Shown one piece after another: positions 1 to 9,554 of a DNA stretch of 64,000 nt. Both the position numbers and the translations under genes were made by a program. This DNA is from Stutzerimonas xanthomarina (GTDB lineage Bacteria > Pseudomonadota > Gammaproteobacteria > Pseudomonadales > Pseudomonadaceae): the NCBI RefSeq assembly GCF_003935375.1, contig NZ_RHQM01000001.1, positions 186,001 through 250,000 of the forward strand, given 5' to 3'. The stretch's first letter is position 1. Each line of letters opens with the position of its first letter. The notes below the pieces were generated by a model. That model saw nothing but the letters and a program-made list of their open reading frames with translations, ran no database searches and was not told the origin of the DNA.

Positions 1-1219
1 TCCCGCTGACCACGACCCAATGCTCAGCCCGATGATGATGCATTTGTACAGATAGCTTGGCGCCCGGCTGAACGGTAATGCGCTTGACTTGATAACGGTG
101 CCCGTTGTCGATGGCGTCATACACCCCCCAAGGGCGATAGACCTCCCTGTGATTGAGGTGCTCGTGGCGATTATCAGCTTTGATGCGCTCGACGAGCTTC
201 TTGACGTCCTGCACTTGGTTTTTATGGGCGACCAGCACAGCGTCTTTGGTCTCTACGATTACCAAATCTTCAACCCCCAGCGTTGCCACCAGGCGGCTGT
301 CAGCGTGAACAAAGGAGTTGCGAGTGGCGTGGCCGAGGACGTCGCCCTTGAATACATTTCCTTCGGCATCCTTGTTACTGGCCTCCCAGAGCGCCGACCA
401 AGACCCAACGTCGCTCCAACCAGCATCTAGCGGCACCATGACTGCATCGTTGGTCTTCTCCATCACGGCATAGTCAACGGAGTCCTCCGGACAGGCAGCA
501 AATGCGGCGGCATCTACACGAATGAAATGCATATCCTGCGCTCCGGCCGCGAGCGCCTGACGACAAGCCGCAAGTATTGACGGCTGGTGACGCTCCAACT
601 CGTCCAGATACCGGCTAGCCCGGAACATGAACATACCGCTGTTCCAAAAGTACTCACCACTCGCCAAGTATTCCTCTGCGATATCCAAACTCGGCTTTTC
701 CACGAAGCGGTTCACCGCAAAGCCGCCCTCGCCAAGCTCCTTGCCTTTCTCGATATAGCCGTACCCGGTTTCCGGATTCGTCGGAACGATGCCGAACGTA
801 ACGAGCTTGCCACCGATAGCGAACGGCATCGCCGCTTGGATACTGGAGTGGAAGGCGTCCACATCCCGAATCAGGTGATCCGCGGCCAACACGAGCAGAA
901 TCGGGTCATCGCCCTCCTGTGTTGCCTGCAGCGCAGCCAAGGCGATTGCCGGTGCGGTATTCCGTCCAACAGGCTCGAGCAGAATACCGGCCTGCTCCAT
1001 GCCCAACTGGCGGAGCTGCTCTGCAGCGAGGAACCGATGCTGCTCGTTGCAGATCAGCAAAGGCAAACCCGCTTCGAGACCGTCCAGCCGGCGGATGGTC
1101 GACTGCAACATGGATAACTGCGCATCGGTCAACATCAGAAACTGCTTGGGATTAAGCTGCCGCGATAATGGCCACAGACGCGAGCCCGAACCGCCGGCCA
1201 TGATTACCGGTAGAAGCAT
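1..1219 (-). CDS. manC: Mannose-1-phosphate guanylyltransferase (ManC/AlgA type), 3' end outside window
   Basis: Makes GDP-mannose from mannose-1-phosphate and GTP; bifunctional relatives also isomerise fructose-6-phosphate. The ATG at 1219 opens with [19 protein letters not shown], the classical nucleotidyltransferase signature. About 406 codons are present without a stop. At the window edge the frame reads [14 protein letters not shown], which belongs to the cupin-like C-terminal domain, so about 70-80 residues are missing compared with the roughly 480-residue family. It starts one base after the gmm stop, so translation is probably coupled. GDP-mannose made here would feed gmd and fcl for GDP-fucose. 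A dedicated AlgA role cannot be excluded but the O-antigen context favours ManC. Confidence 0.93.
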   Translation of the reverse strand, partial: MLLPVIMAGGSGSRLWPLSRQLNPKQFLMLTDAQLSMLQSTIRRLDGLEAGLPLLICNEQHRFLAAEQLRQLGMEQAGILLEPVGRNTAPAIALAALQATQEGDDPILLVLAADHLIRDVDAFHSSIQAAMPFAIGGKLVTFGIVPTNPETGYGYIEKGKELGEGGFAVNRFVEKPSLDIAEEYLASGEYFWNSGMFMFRASRYLDELERHQPSILAACRQALAAGAQDMHFIRVDAAAFAACPEDSVDYAVMEKTNDAVMVPLDAGWSDVGSWSALWEASNKDAEGNVFKGDVLGHATRNSFVHADSRLVATLGVEDLVIVETKDAVLVAHKNQVQDVKKLVERIKADNRHEHLNHREVYRPWGVYDAIDNGHRYQVKRITVQPGAKLSVQMHHHRAEHWVVVSG

Positions 1220-1220
1220 T

Positions 1221-1712
1221 TCATTTTCCTTCGCACATATGCATACGCAGCGCGTCTAGATATGCACGTGAATTGCCGTGCACCTTGACGCTAGCCTCAA
1301 CTTCAGGGATTGACCACCAGCAATAAGCGCTGTGCTGCTCAATTGGCAGCGTGAGCACGTGGTCAATAGGTAGCAGCAGGTGATAGGCAAGCACTACGTA
1401 GTGCGTATCTATACCGTCCTCGGCCCTACCAAAAACGCTATCTGTATAGAAATGCTCATATATGCCAAGCAGCGCCGCAGAAGCACGGTCGAAAGCACTT
1501 CCCAGCTCGCCAGAAGTGAGACGTCGGAACGCTTCATCGAGAGTCTCGTTCTTCTGGATACGACCACCTGGCACGAACCAGAAGCCCTGAGCCGGACGAT
1601 TTAGACGATGGCCGAGAAGCAACTCGCCATGCTCGTTCTGAACAACAAGATCAATGGAAACCAACGGAGTAGAAGCCACTACGCCCCGAAAAGTATCCTC
1701 GTCTAGCCACAT
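1221..1712 (-). CDS. gmm: GDP-mannose mannosyl hydrolase (Nudix family)
   Basis: Hydrolyses GDP-mannose to GDP and mannose, which is thought to adjust the GDP-mannose/GDP-fucose balance. The 163-residue product starts at the ATG at 1712 (MWLDEDTF), as in E. coli Gmm; upstream in-frame starts would add a basic tail that resembles no family member and would overlap fcl. Visible family marks are [33 protein letters not shown], the degenerate Nudix box [21 protein letters not shown] and [11 protein letters not shown]. The classical second Nudix glutamates are replaced, which is typical of Gmm. It lies between fcl (16-base gap) and manC (1-base gap) in one operon. Confidence 0.93.
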   Translation of the reverse strand: MWLDEDTFRGVVASTPLVSIDLVVQNEHGELLLGHRLNRPAQGFWFVPGGRIQKNETLDEAFRRLTSGELGSAFDRASAALLGIYEHFYTDSVFGRAEDGIDTHYVVLAYHLLLPIDHVLTLPIEQHSAYCWWSIPEVEASVKVHGNSRAYLDALRMHMCEGK

Positions 1713-1728
1713 GCAAGCACTCCTGCAG

Positions 1729-2706
1729 TCACTGCGACCGTGCCTGTTCGACATTCGCGACATACCATCCGTAGGCGTTACGCAAACCGTCTTCCAACGT
1801 GATGCTGGCTTCCCAACCGAGACTCTTGAGACGAGCGACATCCATCAGTTTGCGAGGCGCTCCGTCCGGCTTGTTGCTGTCGAATATCAGCTGCCCCTTG
1901 AAGCCGGTGACGCTGGCGATGGTTTCCGCCAGCGTCCGGATAGTGCAATCCACGCCAGCTCCAACATTTATATGCGAAAGCATTGGTTGCGTTGCAGCTT
2001 GGTATGCGGCCTGATCAAGCTCCATGACGTGGACGCTGGCTGCAGCCATATCATCGACATGCAAGAACTCACGCATCGCCTTACCGCTTCCCCAAATGAC
2101 CACTTGTTTGTCGCCGCGCTGAACAGCTTCGTGGAAACGCCGTAGCAATGCGGGAATCACATGACTGTTATCGGGATGGAAGTTGTCATGCGGGCCATAA
2201 AGGTTGGTCGGCATGACGCTACGGTAGTCGCGCCCGTGTTGTCGGTTGTAGCTCTCGCAGAGCTTGATACCGGCAATCTTGGCAATGGCATAAGGCTCGT
2301 TGGTAGGCTCGAGGGCGCCGGTCAATAACGCCTCCTCCTTCATCGGTTGCTCGGCGTGCTTGGGGTAAATGCATGAAGAACCGAGGAACAACAGCTTCTG
2401 CACGCCATGGATGTGCGCCGCATGGATGATGTTGGCCTCGATTATCAGATTTTCGTAGATGAAATCAGCCGGGAAAGTATTGTTGGCGTGTATGCCACCG
2501 ACCTTGGCCGCGGCCAGATAAACCTGATCGATCGTATGGGACTGAAACCAGGCATGCACCGCCTGCTGATCGAGCAGATTAAGCTCGTCCCGCCCCGCGG
2601 TGAGGATGTTGTCGTACCCCAATGCGCGAAGACGGCGGACAATCGCCGAGCCCACCATGCCGCGATGGCCGGCCACAAATATGGTCTGGTTCAAATCACG
2701 GGCCAC
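1729..2706 (-). CDS. fcl: GDP-L-fucose synthase (GDP-4-keto-6-deoxymannose epimerase/reductase)
   Basis: Converts GDP-4-keto-6-deoxymannose, the Gmd product, to GDP-L-fucose by 3,5-epimerisation and NADPH reduction. The 325-residue SDR protein has the nucleotide-binding GHRGMVGS near residues 13-20, the [10 protein letters not shown] serine motif, the YAIAKIAG Tyr-x3-Lys catalytic pair and [13 protein letters not shown], all diagnostic of the WcaG/Fcl family. The length is standard. It follows gmd with two intervening bases and precedes gmm. The sugar could be used in the O-antigen repeat made by this locus. Confidence 0.95.
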   Translation of the reverse strand: MARDLNQTIFVAGHRGMVGSAIVRRLRALGYDNILTAGRDELNLLDQQAVHAWFQSHTIDQVYLAAAKVGGIHANNTFPADFIYENLIIEANIIHAAHIHGVQKLLFLGSSCIYPKHAEQPMKEEALLTGALEPTNEPYAIAKIAGIKLCESYNRQHGRDYRSVMPTNLYGPHDNFHPDNSHVIPALLRRFHEAVQRGDKQVVIWGSGKAMREFLHVDDMAAASVHVMELDQAAYQAATQPMLSHINVGAGVDCTIRTLAETIASVTGFKGQLIFDSNKPDGAPRKLMDVARLKSLGWEASITLEDGLRNAYGWYVANVEQARSQ

Positions 2707-2708
2707 GG

Positions 2709-3827
2709 TCAGTTCTCCATCGGTACCGGCACGTCATGACCATGTTGCTTGAGCAAGGCATGGCGACGTGCCGCAGTGAGATCCTCGCGAACCATCTCGG
2801 CGCACATCTCCTGGACTGTAATTTCCGGCACCCAGCCAAGCTTTTCTTTCGCCTTGGTCGGATCGCCCAGCAACGTCTCCACTTCGGCAGGGCGAAAATA
2901 GCGCGGGTCAACCCGAACGATCACATCGCCAACGTTAAGCGCAGGCGCCTTGTCACCTTCGATGGATTGAACGACAGCGGTCTCGTCGACGCCTCGACCT
3001 TCGAAGCGCAGCGTGATGCCCAACTCCTTTGCCGACCACTCAATGAATTGCCGCACAGAGTACTGGACGCCCGTAGCGATAACGAAGTCCTCCGGCTTTT
3101 CCTGCTGCAGCATCATCCACTGCATGCGCACATAATCCTTGGCGTGGCCCCAATCACGTAGCGCATCGAGGTTGCCCATGAACAAACACTGCTCCAAACC
3201 TTGAGCGATATTTGCCAGCCCCCGGGTAATCTTTCGGGTCACGAAGGTCTCGCCCCGCCGGGGTGACTCGTGATTGAAAAGAATGCCGTTGCAGGCGTAC
3301 ATGCCATAAGCCTCACGGTAGTTCACAGTGATCCAGTAGGCGTAAAGCTTGGCCACCGCATAGGGCGAGCGCGGGTAGAAGGGTGTGGTCTCCTTCTGCG
3401 GTATCTCCTGCACCAGGCCGTACAGCTCGGACGTGGATGCTTGGTAGAAGCGGGTCCTCTTCTCCAGCCCGAGAAAACGGATGGCCTCCAGCAGGCGCAG
3501 CGTGCCCATGGCGTCCACATCTGCCGTGTACTCTGGCGATTCGAAGCTTACTGCCACATGGGACTGCGCGCCGAGGTTGTAGACCTCGTCCGGCTGGACC
3601 TGCTGCAGGATACGGGTGAGGTTGGAGGAATCGGTTAGGTCGCCGTAATGCAGGACGAAGTTCCGCTTTTCTGCGTGCGGATCCAGGTAGAGGTGGTCGA
3701 TCCGCTGGGTATTAAAGGACGAAGCACGCCGTTTGATGCCGTGCACCTCGTATCCTTTCTCAAGTAGAAACTCCGCCAAATAAGATCCGTCTTGACCAGT
3801 AACGCCGGTTATCAAAGCTTTCTTCAT
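2709..3827 (-). CDS. gmd: GDP-mannose 4,6-dehydratase
   Basis: Catalyses NADP-dependent dehydration of GDP-D-mannose to GDP-4-keto-6-deoxy-D-mannose, the first step toward GDP-fucose. The 372-residue product starts at [20 protein letters not shown], with the Rossmann GVTGQDG typical of Gmd, [15 protein letters not shown], and the [12 protein letters not shown]yr-x3-Lys. An in-frame ATG at 3863 would add 12 residues not found in the family, so the ATG at 3827 is preferred. About 200 bases without a gene separate it from the upstream glycosyltransferase, so gmd-fcl-gmm-manC may have its own promoter. Confidence 0.95.
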   Translation of the reverse strand: MKKALITGVTGQDGSYLAEFLLEKGYEVHGIKRRASSFNTQRIDHLYLDPHAEKRNFVLHYGDLTDSSNLTRILQQVQPDEVYNLGAQSHVAVSFESPEYTADVDAMGTLRLLEAIRFLGLEKRTRFYQASTSELYGLVQEIPQKETTPFYPRSPYAVAKLYAYWITVNYREAYGMYACNGILFNHESPRRGETFVTRKITRGLANIAQGLEQCLFMGNLDALRDWGHAKDYVRMQWMMLQQEKPEDFVIATGVQYSVRQFIEWSAKELGITLRFEGRGVDETAVVQSIEGDKAPALNVGDVIVRVDPRYFRPAEVETLLGDPTKAKEKLGWVPEITVQEMCAEMVREDLTAARRHALLKQHGHDVPVPMEN

Positions 3828-4030
3828 CTTACGATCCGCTTGTTTTGAGTTCGACTCTCGCATCTAGGGGACGCCACGTTCGTATAGCCCGGAACGCCCA
3901 CTGAGCTACTGCGAAAAACCTATTTGAAAATATAAAAGCACGGCCTCCCGCCAATCTTATCCATCCCACGCCCATCGATTCCCAGCGTTTTTTCAAACCA
4001 GACCAAAGCATGAACATTTAAGAACACCGT
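3828..4030. other. Intergenic space between glycosyltransferase and gmd
   Basis: About 200 bases with no convincing gene. It is AT-rich like the glycosyltransferase genes upstream. It could carry a promoter for the gmd-fcl-gmm-manC block on the minus strand, but no clear -10/-35 pair was identified. Confidence 0.4.
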
Positions 4031-4927
4031 TTATCGCCTAACAATTCGAGCCGCATAGAAACGAAGGTATCTTTTTCGCCCCATCGAGAGCTGAAAAAAA
4101 TACTTAATCGAGTGCGCAAAGAAAGAGTAGAAATACCCATACCCAAGCATCCTATACTCCTTGACCATAGCCCTGTAGACAGAGAATTTTCCATAATAGT
4201 TTGAAACCCCCCCCAGCTCGAACCTGCTTACGAAACCTGGATATTCACAGTAGGCAGCCTCGTCGAACACTCGCCGCAAGTAGTCGGTGTCAGAGCAGTA
4301 CCGATAGTCAAGCGAATACCTGACGCTTTTGTACTTATCCTTTCGGATGAAAATAGCCTGATGGTTCGGCATCTTCGTCAGGTAAAAGTCGCGCTCCGAA
4401 GAGCCAAAGTCTTCGTACCGAACAACCTGCATATCTTCATAGGTGCTCAGTGACTTCCCGAAGCACACCTGAGATGTAGGCGTGATTGATTCTGCTATCT
4501 TATGAATCACCCGATCGTCAAAAAACAAGTCCCCCCCATTCATAAAACATATCCAGTCGCCCGAGGCAATCTCCGCGCCCTTATTCATCGCGTCATAGAT
4601 ACCAGAGTCCCGCTCGCTTACCCAATACTCAATGAGGCCTTCATACCTGCGCAAGATGTCAAGGGTCCCATCGGTTGACCCTCCGTCTATAATTATGTAC
4701 TCAACGTTTGAGTATTTCTGACCAAGAACGCTGAGAATAGTCTTCTCTATAAAATCCCCACCATTGAATACAACAGTGACAACACTAATCAATGGACGCT
4801 CATCGACGCTGGTTTTAAGTTTACCACGAGAGATACGCGCCCCTCCTTCTCCTTGGCGCCCCAAACCAACAGGCAGGCGAAATGAAGTACCTAGATCCGC
4901 ATTTTTGTAATTTTTAATTTCGCTCAC
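4031..4927 (-). CDS. Glycosyltransferase family 2, O-antigen assembly
   Basis: Probable inverting GT2 enzyme adding one sugar to the lipid-linked O-antigen repeat on the cytoplasmic side of the inner membrane. The 298-residue product has an N-terminal tail of about 43 residues, then ISVVTVVFNGGDFIEKTI, the VEYIIIDGGSTDGT nucleotide-binding segment and SGIYDAMNKGAEIASGDW, resembling WcaA/WbbD-type enzymes, then an FMNGGDLFF stretch in place of a plain DxD. No membrane segments are clear apart from a hydrophobic, aromatic C-terminus. It starts at a GTG inside the wzy stop (GTGA overlap). Two poly-G tracts, of 7 and 8 bases on the coding strand, lie inside it. Donor and acceptor cannot be told from sequence. 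Confidence 0.88.
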   Translation of the reverse strand: MSEIKNYKNADLGTSFRLPVGLGRQGEGGARISRGKLKTSVDERPLISVVTVVFNGGDFIEKTILSVLGQKYSNVEYIIIDGGSTDGTLDILRRYEGLIEYWVSERDSGIYDAMNKGAEIASGDWICFMNGGDLFFDDRVIHKIAESITPTSQVCFGKSLSTYEDMQVVRYEDFGSSERDFYLTKMPNHQAIFIRKDKYKSVRYSLDYRYCSDTDYLRRVFDEAAYCEYPGFVSRFELGGVSNYYGKFSVYRAMVKEYRMLGYGYFYSFFAHSIKYFFQLSMGRKRYLRFYAARIVRR

Positions 4928-6102
4928 AGCCCCGCCCTCGCCTGAATTTTATTCTCTCTACCGGTTTTTTCTTCATACCCCACTGCTTTAGAACTACTTT
5001 TTCTTGCAGAGCAATATGCCACGATAAACAGAAGATACGCATATTGAAAATTTACAAGCGAGCCAACCGTCATGAAAGCCAGCAAGACTACAATCACCAG
5101 CAAGTTACGATGCTCCTTACAAGCATCGAAATTCAGCCAAAGCCAGGCGAAAACCGGCGCAAGAAAGAGGCAGCTACCTATAATTCCATTTGAAAAAACG
5201 AATATCGAGAAGAAATCTATGCCTCTATGGAACTCAACAGCCTCATCAAAAATAAGGTCATGCGTGGAAACGTACCCATACCCGAAAAGCACCCCAGGCA
5301 GGCTGTTTGAAAAATGCGTTATCGTCTCGGAGAGCCAGTTCATCCTGATAAGAACACTTTGCAAACCATACCCTTCAATGCCCTGCATCACTTCATAAAG
5401 CGAAGAACCAAAAACAGCAATAAGCACAGCACCCAGGAGCATCATAGAAATGACGCTGAATCTCCTAAAAAATGGTGCAGAAATAAAAGCAAGAGCAACC
5501 AGAAAGACAATCCCAACCTTCGCGCCGGACAGAAAAATAAATAACAGGTTAACCAGCACGACACCTTTGCCAAATCTCATTAATACAAACGCAAAGTGGG
5601 TAAAAATAAGATATATAACAAATGGGGCTGACTCAACAAACAAACCGGTGACTCTATAAAGATAGGGAAAATACACGGTCGGAGTAATCCTGTAGTCGGG
5701 CGAATGGGCGTTTTGATGCAACAACGCGAAAGTCGAGTCCCCCCCCATTACATTTATGATAACGTTCTGCAGAGCTGCATAGGCGACGTTCAAAAACCAG
5801 AAAACAAAAACAAAACGCCTGAAGGCCAGCAGCCTCTTTCTTACTATCGTAACGCCGAACAGAAAATAGATAAAGCTCAGCAGATAGCTTATATCTAGCA
5901 GATGAAATGGACGTACAGGAAAAGCAAGCACCGGATAAATGGCGGCGAAACAAATTAGCATAACCAAGCTGAGGTCAAGCCTGCTTATCCGAAGCGCGCT
6001 AAAAAAAAAAGCGAAAGAAAAGTACCTAGAAGGCACACCACCATTTCCAAGCGGGACAACTAGGCCCGGCAGGAAAGATACCAAATAGAACAAACGTATC
6101 AT
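4924..6102 (-). CDS. wzy: O-antigen polymerase (Wzy-type membrane protein)
   Basis: Predicted polytopic inner-membrane polymerase joining O-antigen repeat units in the periplasm. The 392-residue product is almost entirely hydrophobic helices (about ten or more), with the larger hydrophilic periplasmic loops expected of Wzy. The call rests on topology and on its position beside wzx and GT genes; Wzy proteins share little sequence. The ATG at 6102 follows an AGGAAGG ribosome-binding site; a GTG at 6132 would add ten residues. The gene is AT-rich, with a T10 tract near its 5' end and a G8 tract further in. It overlaps the downstream GT by four bases. Confidence 0.8.
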   Translation of the reverse strand: MIRLFYLVSFLPGLVVPLGNGGVPSRYFSFAFFFSALRISRLDLSLVMLICFAAIYPVLAFPVRPFHLLDISYLLSFIYFLFGVTIVRKRLLAFRRFVFVFWFLNVAYAALQNVIINVMGGDSTFALLHQNAHSPDYRITPTVYFPYLYRVTGLFVESAPFVIYLIFTHFAFVLMRFGKGVVLVNLLFIFLSGAKVGIVFLVALAFISAPFFRRFSVISMMLLGAVLIAVFGSSLYEVMQGIEGYGLQSVLIRMNWLSETITHFSNSLPGVLFGYGYVSTHDLIFDEAVEFHRGIDFFSIFVFSNGIIGSCLFLAPVFAWLWLNFDACKEHRNLLVIVVLLAFMTVGSLVNFQYAYLLFIVAYCSARKSSSKAVGYEEKTGRENKIQARAGL

Positions 6103-6264
6103 AATACCCTTCCTACCCTTTTGTTGTTTCACCCTTCAGCATCAGGACTGTTGGATTACGCTCCTTTGAGAGGTGTTTTTCAGTTGCAAGCCAGCCAACC
6201 AATACCCCTTAAGATCGCCGAAAATAATTCTATTTTATACAGCCATCACTATACGACCTATTCT
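6103..6264. other. Short intergenic space upstream of wzy
   Basis: AT-rich spacer with no gene. On the minus strand it contains TATAAAAT near 6235, which could serve as a -10 element for wzy. No matching -35 was confirmed. Confidence 0.3.
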
Positions 6265-7227
6265 TCAGCGGGCAGACACGCTCCGTGAAATCCGCTTAAC
6301 CAGCCTCCCTGGCAGGCCAGCTACCTCTTCCAGAATAAGCCTTGCCATAAAGGGCCCATCAACCGAAACCGGGTTTTCAAAAAATACCGAGACGTCAGTC
6401 ATCCCATACTTTCTAGAGCGCGGATACTTTATCAACAAAATTTTGGCTAGCGCAGCGAGCCTCTCGCGCTCTTGACAAAAATATTTATCCACAAAAAAGC
6501 TCTTAGCTAACAGATAGTGCAACGGAATCTTTCCGCTTCGTGAGGACACACTAATAGAGCCCTCATGCGCCCTGAAAAACGCTAGGACCTCGGGAATCAA
6601 GACAACTCGCTCATAATCCAAGCAGGTAAGCAGGAAAATAAGCAGATCATTCCCGATCGCATGCATTGCGAAATCACTGCCAACCTGATTGGCAACATCT
6701 ACCAGCAAGTTCTTTCGTAAGTCAGCCATTCGGAATACGGCACAACCTGGGGAAACGGGTACATTTCTGTCATACAGCGCCCTAACTACAAAGTCTTCCG
6801 AAGAATAGGCTCCGACACCCTCGATAAAGTATAAGCAATTTCCGCTATCGGTATTTTTCGTAAATATTCGGACGACGGAATAGACAAACCCTACATCTTC
6901 ATCGAAGTACGGAATCGTCCTCTCCAAATACTCGGGCGCGATTAGATCATCGGACCAGAGAATTTTCCCATAGACCCCTCGTGCTTCTTCTACTGCGCGC
7001 CGCCAGTTTCTAACCGGCCCAATATTGGTGTCATTTCGGAATGCTCTAATGCGCTGATCACGCTCGGCATATGTTTGAATAATACTCCATGTCCTGTCAG
7101 TGCTCGCGTTATCCACAACGATTACTTCAATATTTCTGTAAGTCTGAGCAAGGGCAGAGTCCAATGTTTCTGAGATTATACCTTCCCTGTTGTAGACAGG
7201 AATTAGGATGGAGACCAGTTCACTCAA
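6265..7227 (-). CDS. Glycosyltransferase family 2, O-antigen assembly
   Basis: Second GT2 enzyme of the locus, 320 residues. The GT-A fold is visible from the start: VSILIPVYNREGIISETLDS, IEVIVVDNASTDRTW, then ILWSDDLIAPEYL carrying the acidic metal/nucleotide motif. The C-terminal third is less conserved and carries no obvious membrane helix. The start is a TTG at 7227 with AAGGA nine bases upstream, and it overlaps the end of wzx. It is probably translated with wzx. The transferred sugar is unknown; with CDP-tyvelose and GDP-fucose made by the locus, one of the two GTs may be a tyvelosyl- or fucosyltransferase. Confidence 0.88.
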   Translation of the reverse strand: MSELVSILIPVYNREGIISETLDSALAQTYRNIEVIVVDNASTDRTWSIIQTYAERDQRIRAFRNDTNIGPVRNWRRAVEEARGVYGKILWSDDLIAPEYLERTIPYFDEDVGFVYSVVRIFTKNTDSGNCLYFIEGVGAYSSEDFVVRALYDRNVPVSPGCAVFRMADLRKNLLVDVANQVGSDFAMHAIGNDLLIFLLTCLDYERVVLIPEVLAFFRAHEGSISVSSRSGKIPLHYLLAKSFFVDKYFCQERERLAALAKILLIKYPRSRKYGMTDVSVFFENPVSVDGPFMARLILEEVAGLPGRLVKRISRSVSAR

Positions 7228-8539
7228 GGTTACGATTCCTTGTTACTAGGTACACTTCAAAAGGTCCAACCAAGCTGTAGATAGACAAGCTTATAATTGT
7301 CGCAAGCACGATCCCTTCGACCCCCATCTCCAAGTACTTGACGAAGAAGATGGAGAGCGGGATGTTCAGGCAGGACGCCAGTATTGCCGTTACTAATTGC
7401 ACATTTAGTTTGCCGATCGCATTCACGAAATAGGCAAAGACGTTGCTCCAGACGGAAAAGCTAATAAAAAGAGCAAACATGAAATAAAGAGGGCGCGAAA
7501 TTTTTACTACATCCCCCATCCAGAGCCGCACGATCAAAGGCCCCAGCCAAGCGACGGCGGTAGCAGCGAGCAACAGGGCAAACGCCACCATGATCTGTTT
7601 TCTGACCTGTTTACGTATCCAGGCCAGGTCATTCCGGGCGTAGGCGTCGGAATAGGCTGGCCACAGGGGCGCCAAGATCAGGCCTTGGGCAACGGTGAAC
7701 AGACTGAACAGCTTGAAGAGCACTTCATATGGGGTAACTTCGGCGGGACCGAGCAACTGGCTGATCAGAACCTTATCGGTCATGAATATAAGAATGACGG
7801 CGAACTGGATAATGAAGAACTTAACGCCCAAGGATAGCAGGGAACTGACCTTTCCCCAGTCGAATGCGACCAGCGTGGGGAACAGTTCTCGATGCTGCCG
7901 GAGCAGGATCAAGCTCAACATTACGTTTGAGGCGATCAGGGCTAGACCGAACGCCCAAACCATGTAAACCAAGGACGACTCGGCAAACAAGTACAGCGCA
8001 AACACCAGCAGCAAGGCCAACGCGTTGGAAACTAACTGCCCTAGTACGACATATGCCGAACTCTGCAAACCATGAAAAACCTGACTGACGAGGCTAATCC
8101 AGAAATTGATAAAGACAAAGCAAACGAGTGTTATTATGGCCTCCTTCAAAACAGACCCGGGTACTGCCTGAGTATTGAATATCACCTGCCATGGCAGCCA
8201 ACCGCTGATTACAACCAAAGCCAGCAACAGTACAAGCGAGACGCTACCGACGACCACATACGCAGTGGAAACATAGCTTGCCGCCATGGCTCGGTCGTTT
8301 CTGGCCAGGCTTTCAGCAACCCTGTTTTTCAACCCGTTTCCGATTCCTAGGTCGAAGAGCATCACCCAGGAGACAAGGGTCAGCATGGTGGCCCATACCC
8401 CGAACGCCTCCACGCCGAGGTACCTGACCATGAACGGCATGGCAAGGAAGGTGGCTAGGACGGCTCCGAGCTTGTAAAGAACGCTGCCCCTGAGCTGCCT
8501 CAGGTAATTGGCGGTTCTAGCCTCAGACAGATCAGTCAA
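7220..8539 (-). CDS. wzx: O-antigen flippase (Wzx, polysaccharide biosynthesis/MATE-like)
   Basis: Predicted flippase moving undecaprenyl-diphosphate-linked O-units across the inner membrane. The 439-residue product has about 12 hydrophobic helices and the N-terminal LGVEAFGVWATMLTLVSWV followed by MLFDLGIGNGLKNR, which is typical of the RfbX/Wzx family. The likely start is a TTG at 8539 inside the end of tyv; no stronger start fits before the first helix. Overlaps with tyv and the following GT indicate one transcript. As in most Wzx proteins, basic residues occur in cytoplasmic loops. Assignment to Wzx rather than another MOP-family exporter rests on O-antigen context. Confidence 0.9.
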   Translation of the reverse strand: MTDLSEARTANYLRQLRGSVLYKLGAVLATFLAMPFMVRYLGVEAFGVWATMLTLVSWVMLFDLGIGNGLKNRVAESLARNDRAMAASYVSTAYVVVGSVSLVLLLALVVISGWLPWQVIFNTQAVPGSVLKEAIITLVCFVFINFWISLVSQVFHGLQSSAYVVLGQLVSNALALLLVFALYLFAESSLVYMVWAFGLALIASNVMLSLILLRQHRELFPTLVAFDWGKVSSLLSLGVKFFIIQFAVILIFMTDKVLISQLLGPAEVTPYEVLFKLFSLFTVAQGLILAPLWPAYSDAYARNDLAWIRKQVRKQIMVAFALLLAATAVAWLGPLIVRLWMGDVVKISRPLYFMFALFISFSVWSNVFAYFVNAIGKLNVQLVTAILASCLNIPLSIFFVKYLEMGVEGIVLATIISLSIYSLVGPFEVYLVTRNRNLE

Positions 8540-9554
8540 AGCGGGACACCCAATCGATCATTCTGCGTATTCCCTCGGGCTTAGAAACCTTCGGCTCCCA
8601 GCCGATCATTTCCTTTGCCTTGCGAATATCCGCCACGAACACTCGCTGATCGCTTTCGCGGGGGGGTAGCTGCCGGTAGCACATCGAGATGCCAAGCTCC
8701 TGCTCCAAGGATACGAACAGCTCGACCAAAGACGAGGAGTTCTGAATGCCGCCTCCTATATTGAAGGCCTGCCCCTTGATCCGCTCGATCTGCTGAGCAG
8801 CGGCCAGATACAAGGCGACACAGTCGCTTGCATAAAGCAGGTCACGCACCTGCTTGCCATTACCAGAGATAGTGAACGGCTCCTTGGCGGTTCCGTTCTT
8901 TATCTCGATGGCCTGCTGCGTAAACCAGCCTAGCCAGCCCTGATCGAACGTTGCGAACTGCCTGCCGCCAAACATCGACGAGTGTCTAAATACAGCAGTC
9001 TTCAGACCATATATGCGCGAGAAATCAAGCATGTACTGGTCGGCGCTGCCCTTTGAGGTGCCGTAGGGAGAATGGAAATCCAGATTAACCTGCTCGTCGA
9101 ATCCATCGGGCTTATCGACACATTCATACCGGGTTTCGGTTTCGTGGTAGCGGAACTGCTCAAGGTCGCCATAGACCTTGTTAGTGGATGAATAAAGGAC
9201 GGCGCTTTCGGGCGAGAACAGACGAACAGCATTGAGCAGGTTGAAGGTACCGCCAGCATTGACCTCGAAATCCATGCGAGGATCACTGATGGAGGTTGTC
9301 ATAGCCACCTGCCCCGCCAGGTGATAAATGACGTCAGGTCGGTTCTGCCTGACGGTTCGTTCGACATCATTCGTGTTGCGAATGTCTCCATGAACGAATA
9401 CGAATGGCCCTTGAGCCTTCAGCCACTCCAGGTTCTGATAACTGCCGAATCGATACAGGCTGTCAAAGATGATCAGCTCATGACCGGCGGCCAAAATTTT
9501 GCTGGCTATGTTGGAGCCCAGAAAGCCACAGCCGCCCGTGATTAGATATTTCAT
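8532..9554 (-). CDS. tyv: CDP-paratose 2-epimerase (CDP-tyvelose synthesis)
   Basis: Epimerises CDP-paratose at C2 to CDP-tyvelose, the last step of that nucleotide-sugar route. The 340-residue SDR protein begins MKYLITGGCGFLGSNIAS and closely resembles the Salmonella/Yersinia Tyv (RfbE) enzymes as remembered: HLAGQVAMTTSISDPRMDFE, YSSTNKVYGDLEQFRY, the SPYGTSKGSADQYMLD Tyr-x3-Lys motif, FRHSSMFGGRQFATFDQGW and RESDQRVFVADIRKA. The start overlaps the prt stop (ATGA). Its presence next to a complete ddh-prt set is the strongest evidence that the O-antigen carries tyvelose rather than paratose or abequose. Confidence 0.93.
   Translation of the reverse strand: MKYLITGGCGFLGSNIASKILAAGHELIIFDSLYRFGSYQNLEWLKAQGPFVFVHGDIRNTNDVERTVRQNRPDVIYHLAGQVAMTTSISDPRMDFEVNAGGTFNLLNAVRLFSPESAVLYSSTNKVYGDLEQFRYHETETRYECVDKPDGFDEQVNLDFHSPYGTSKGSADQYMLDFSRIYGLKTAVFRHSSMFGGRQFATFDQGWLGWFTQQAIEIKNGTAKEPFTISGNGKQVRDLLYASDCVALYLAAAQQIERIKGQAFNIGGGIQNSSSLVELFVSLEQELGISMCYRQLPPRESDQRVFVADIRKAKEMIGWEPKVSKPEGIRRMIDWVSRFD

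Noticed and set aside
587..1117. Plus-strand open frame antisense to manC
   Set aside because: Runs opposite to a clearly conserved coding sequence with family motifs; composition shadow.
3829..4017. Minus-strand open frame of 62 codons upstream of gmd
   Set aside because: No family similarity, no ribosome-binding site and overlap with the gmd leader; treated as chance.
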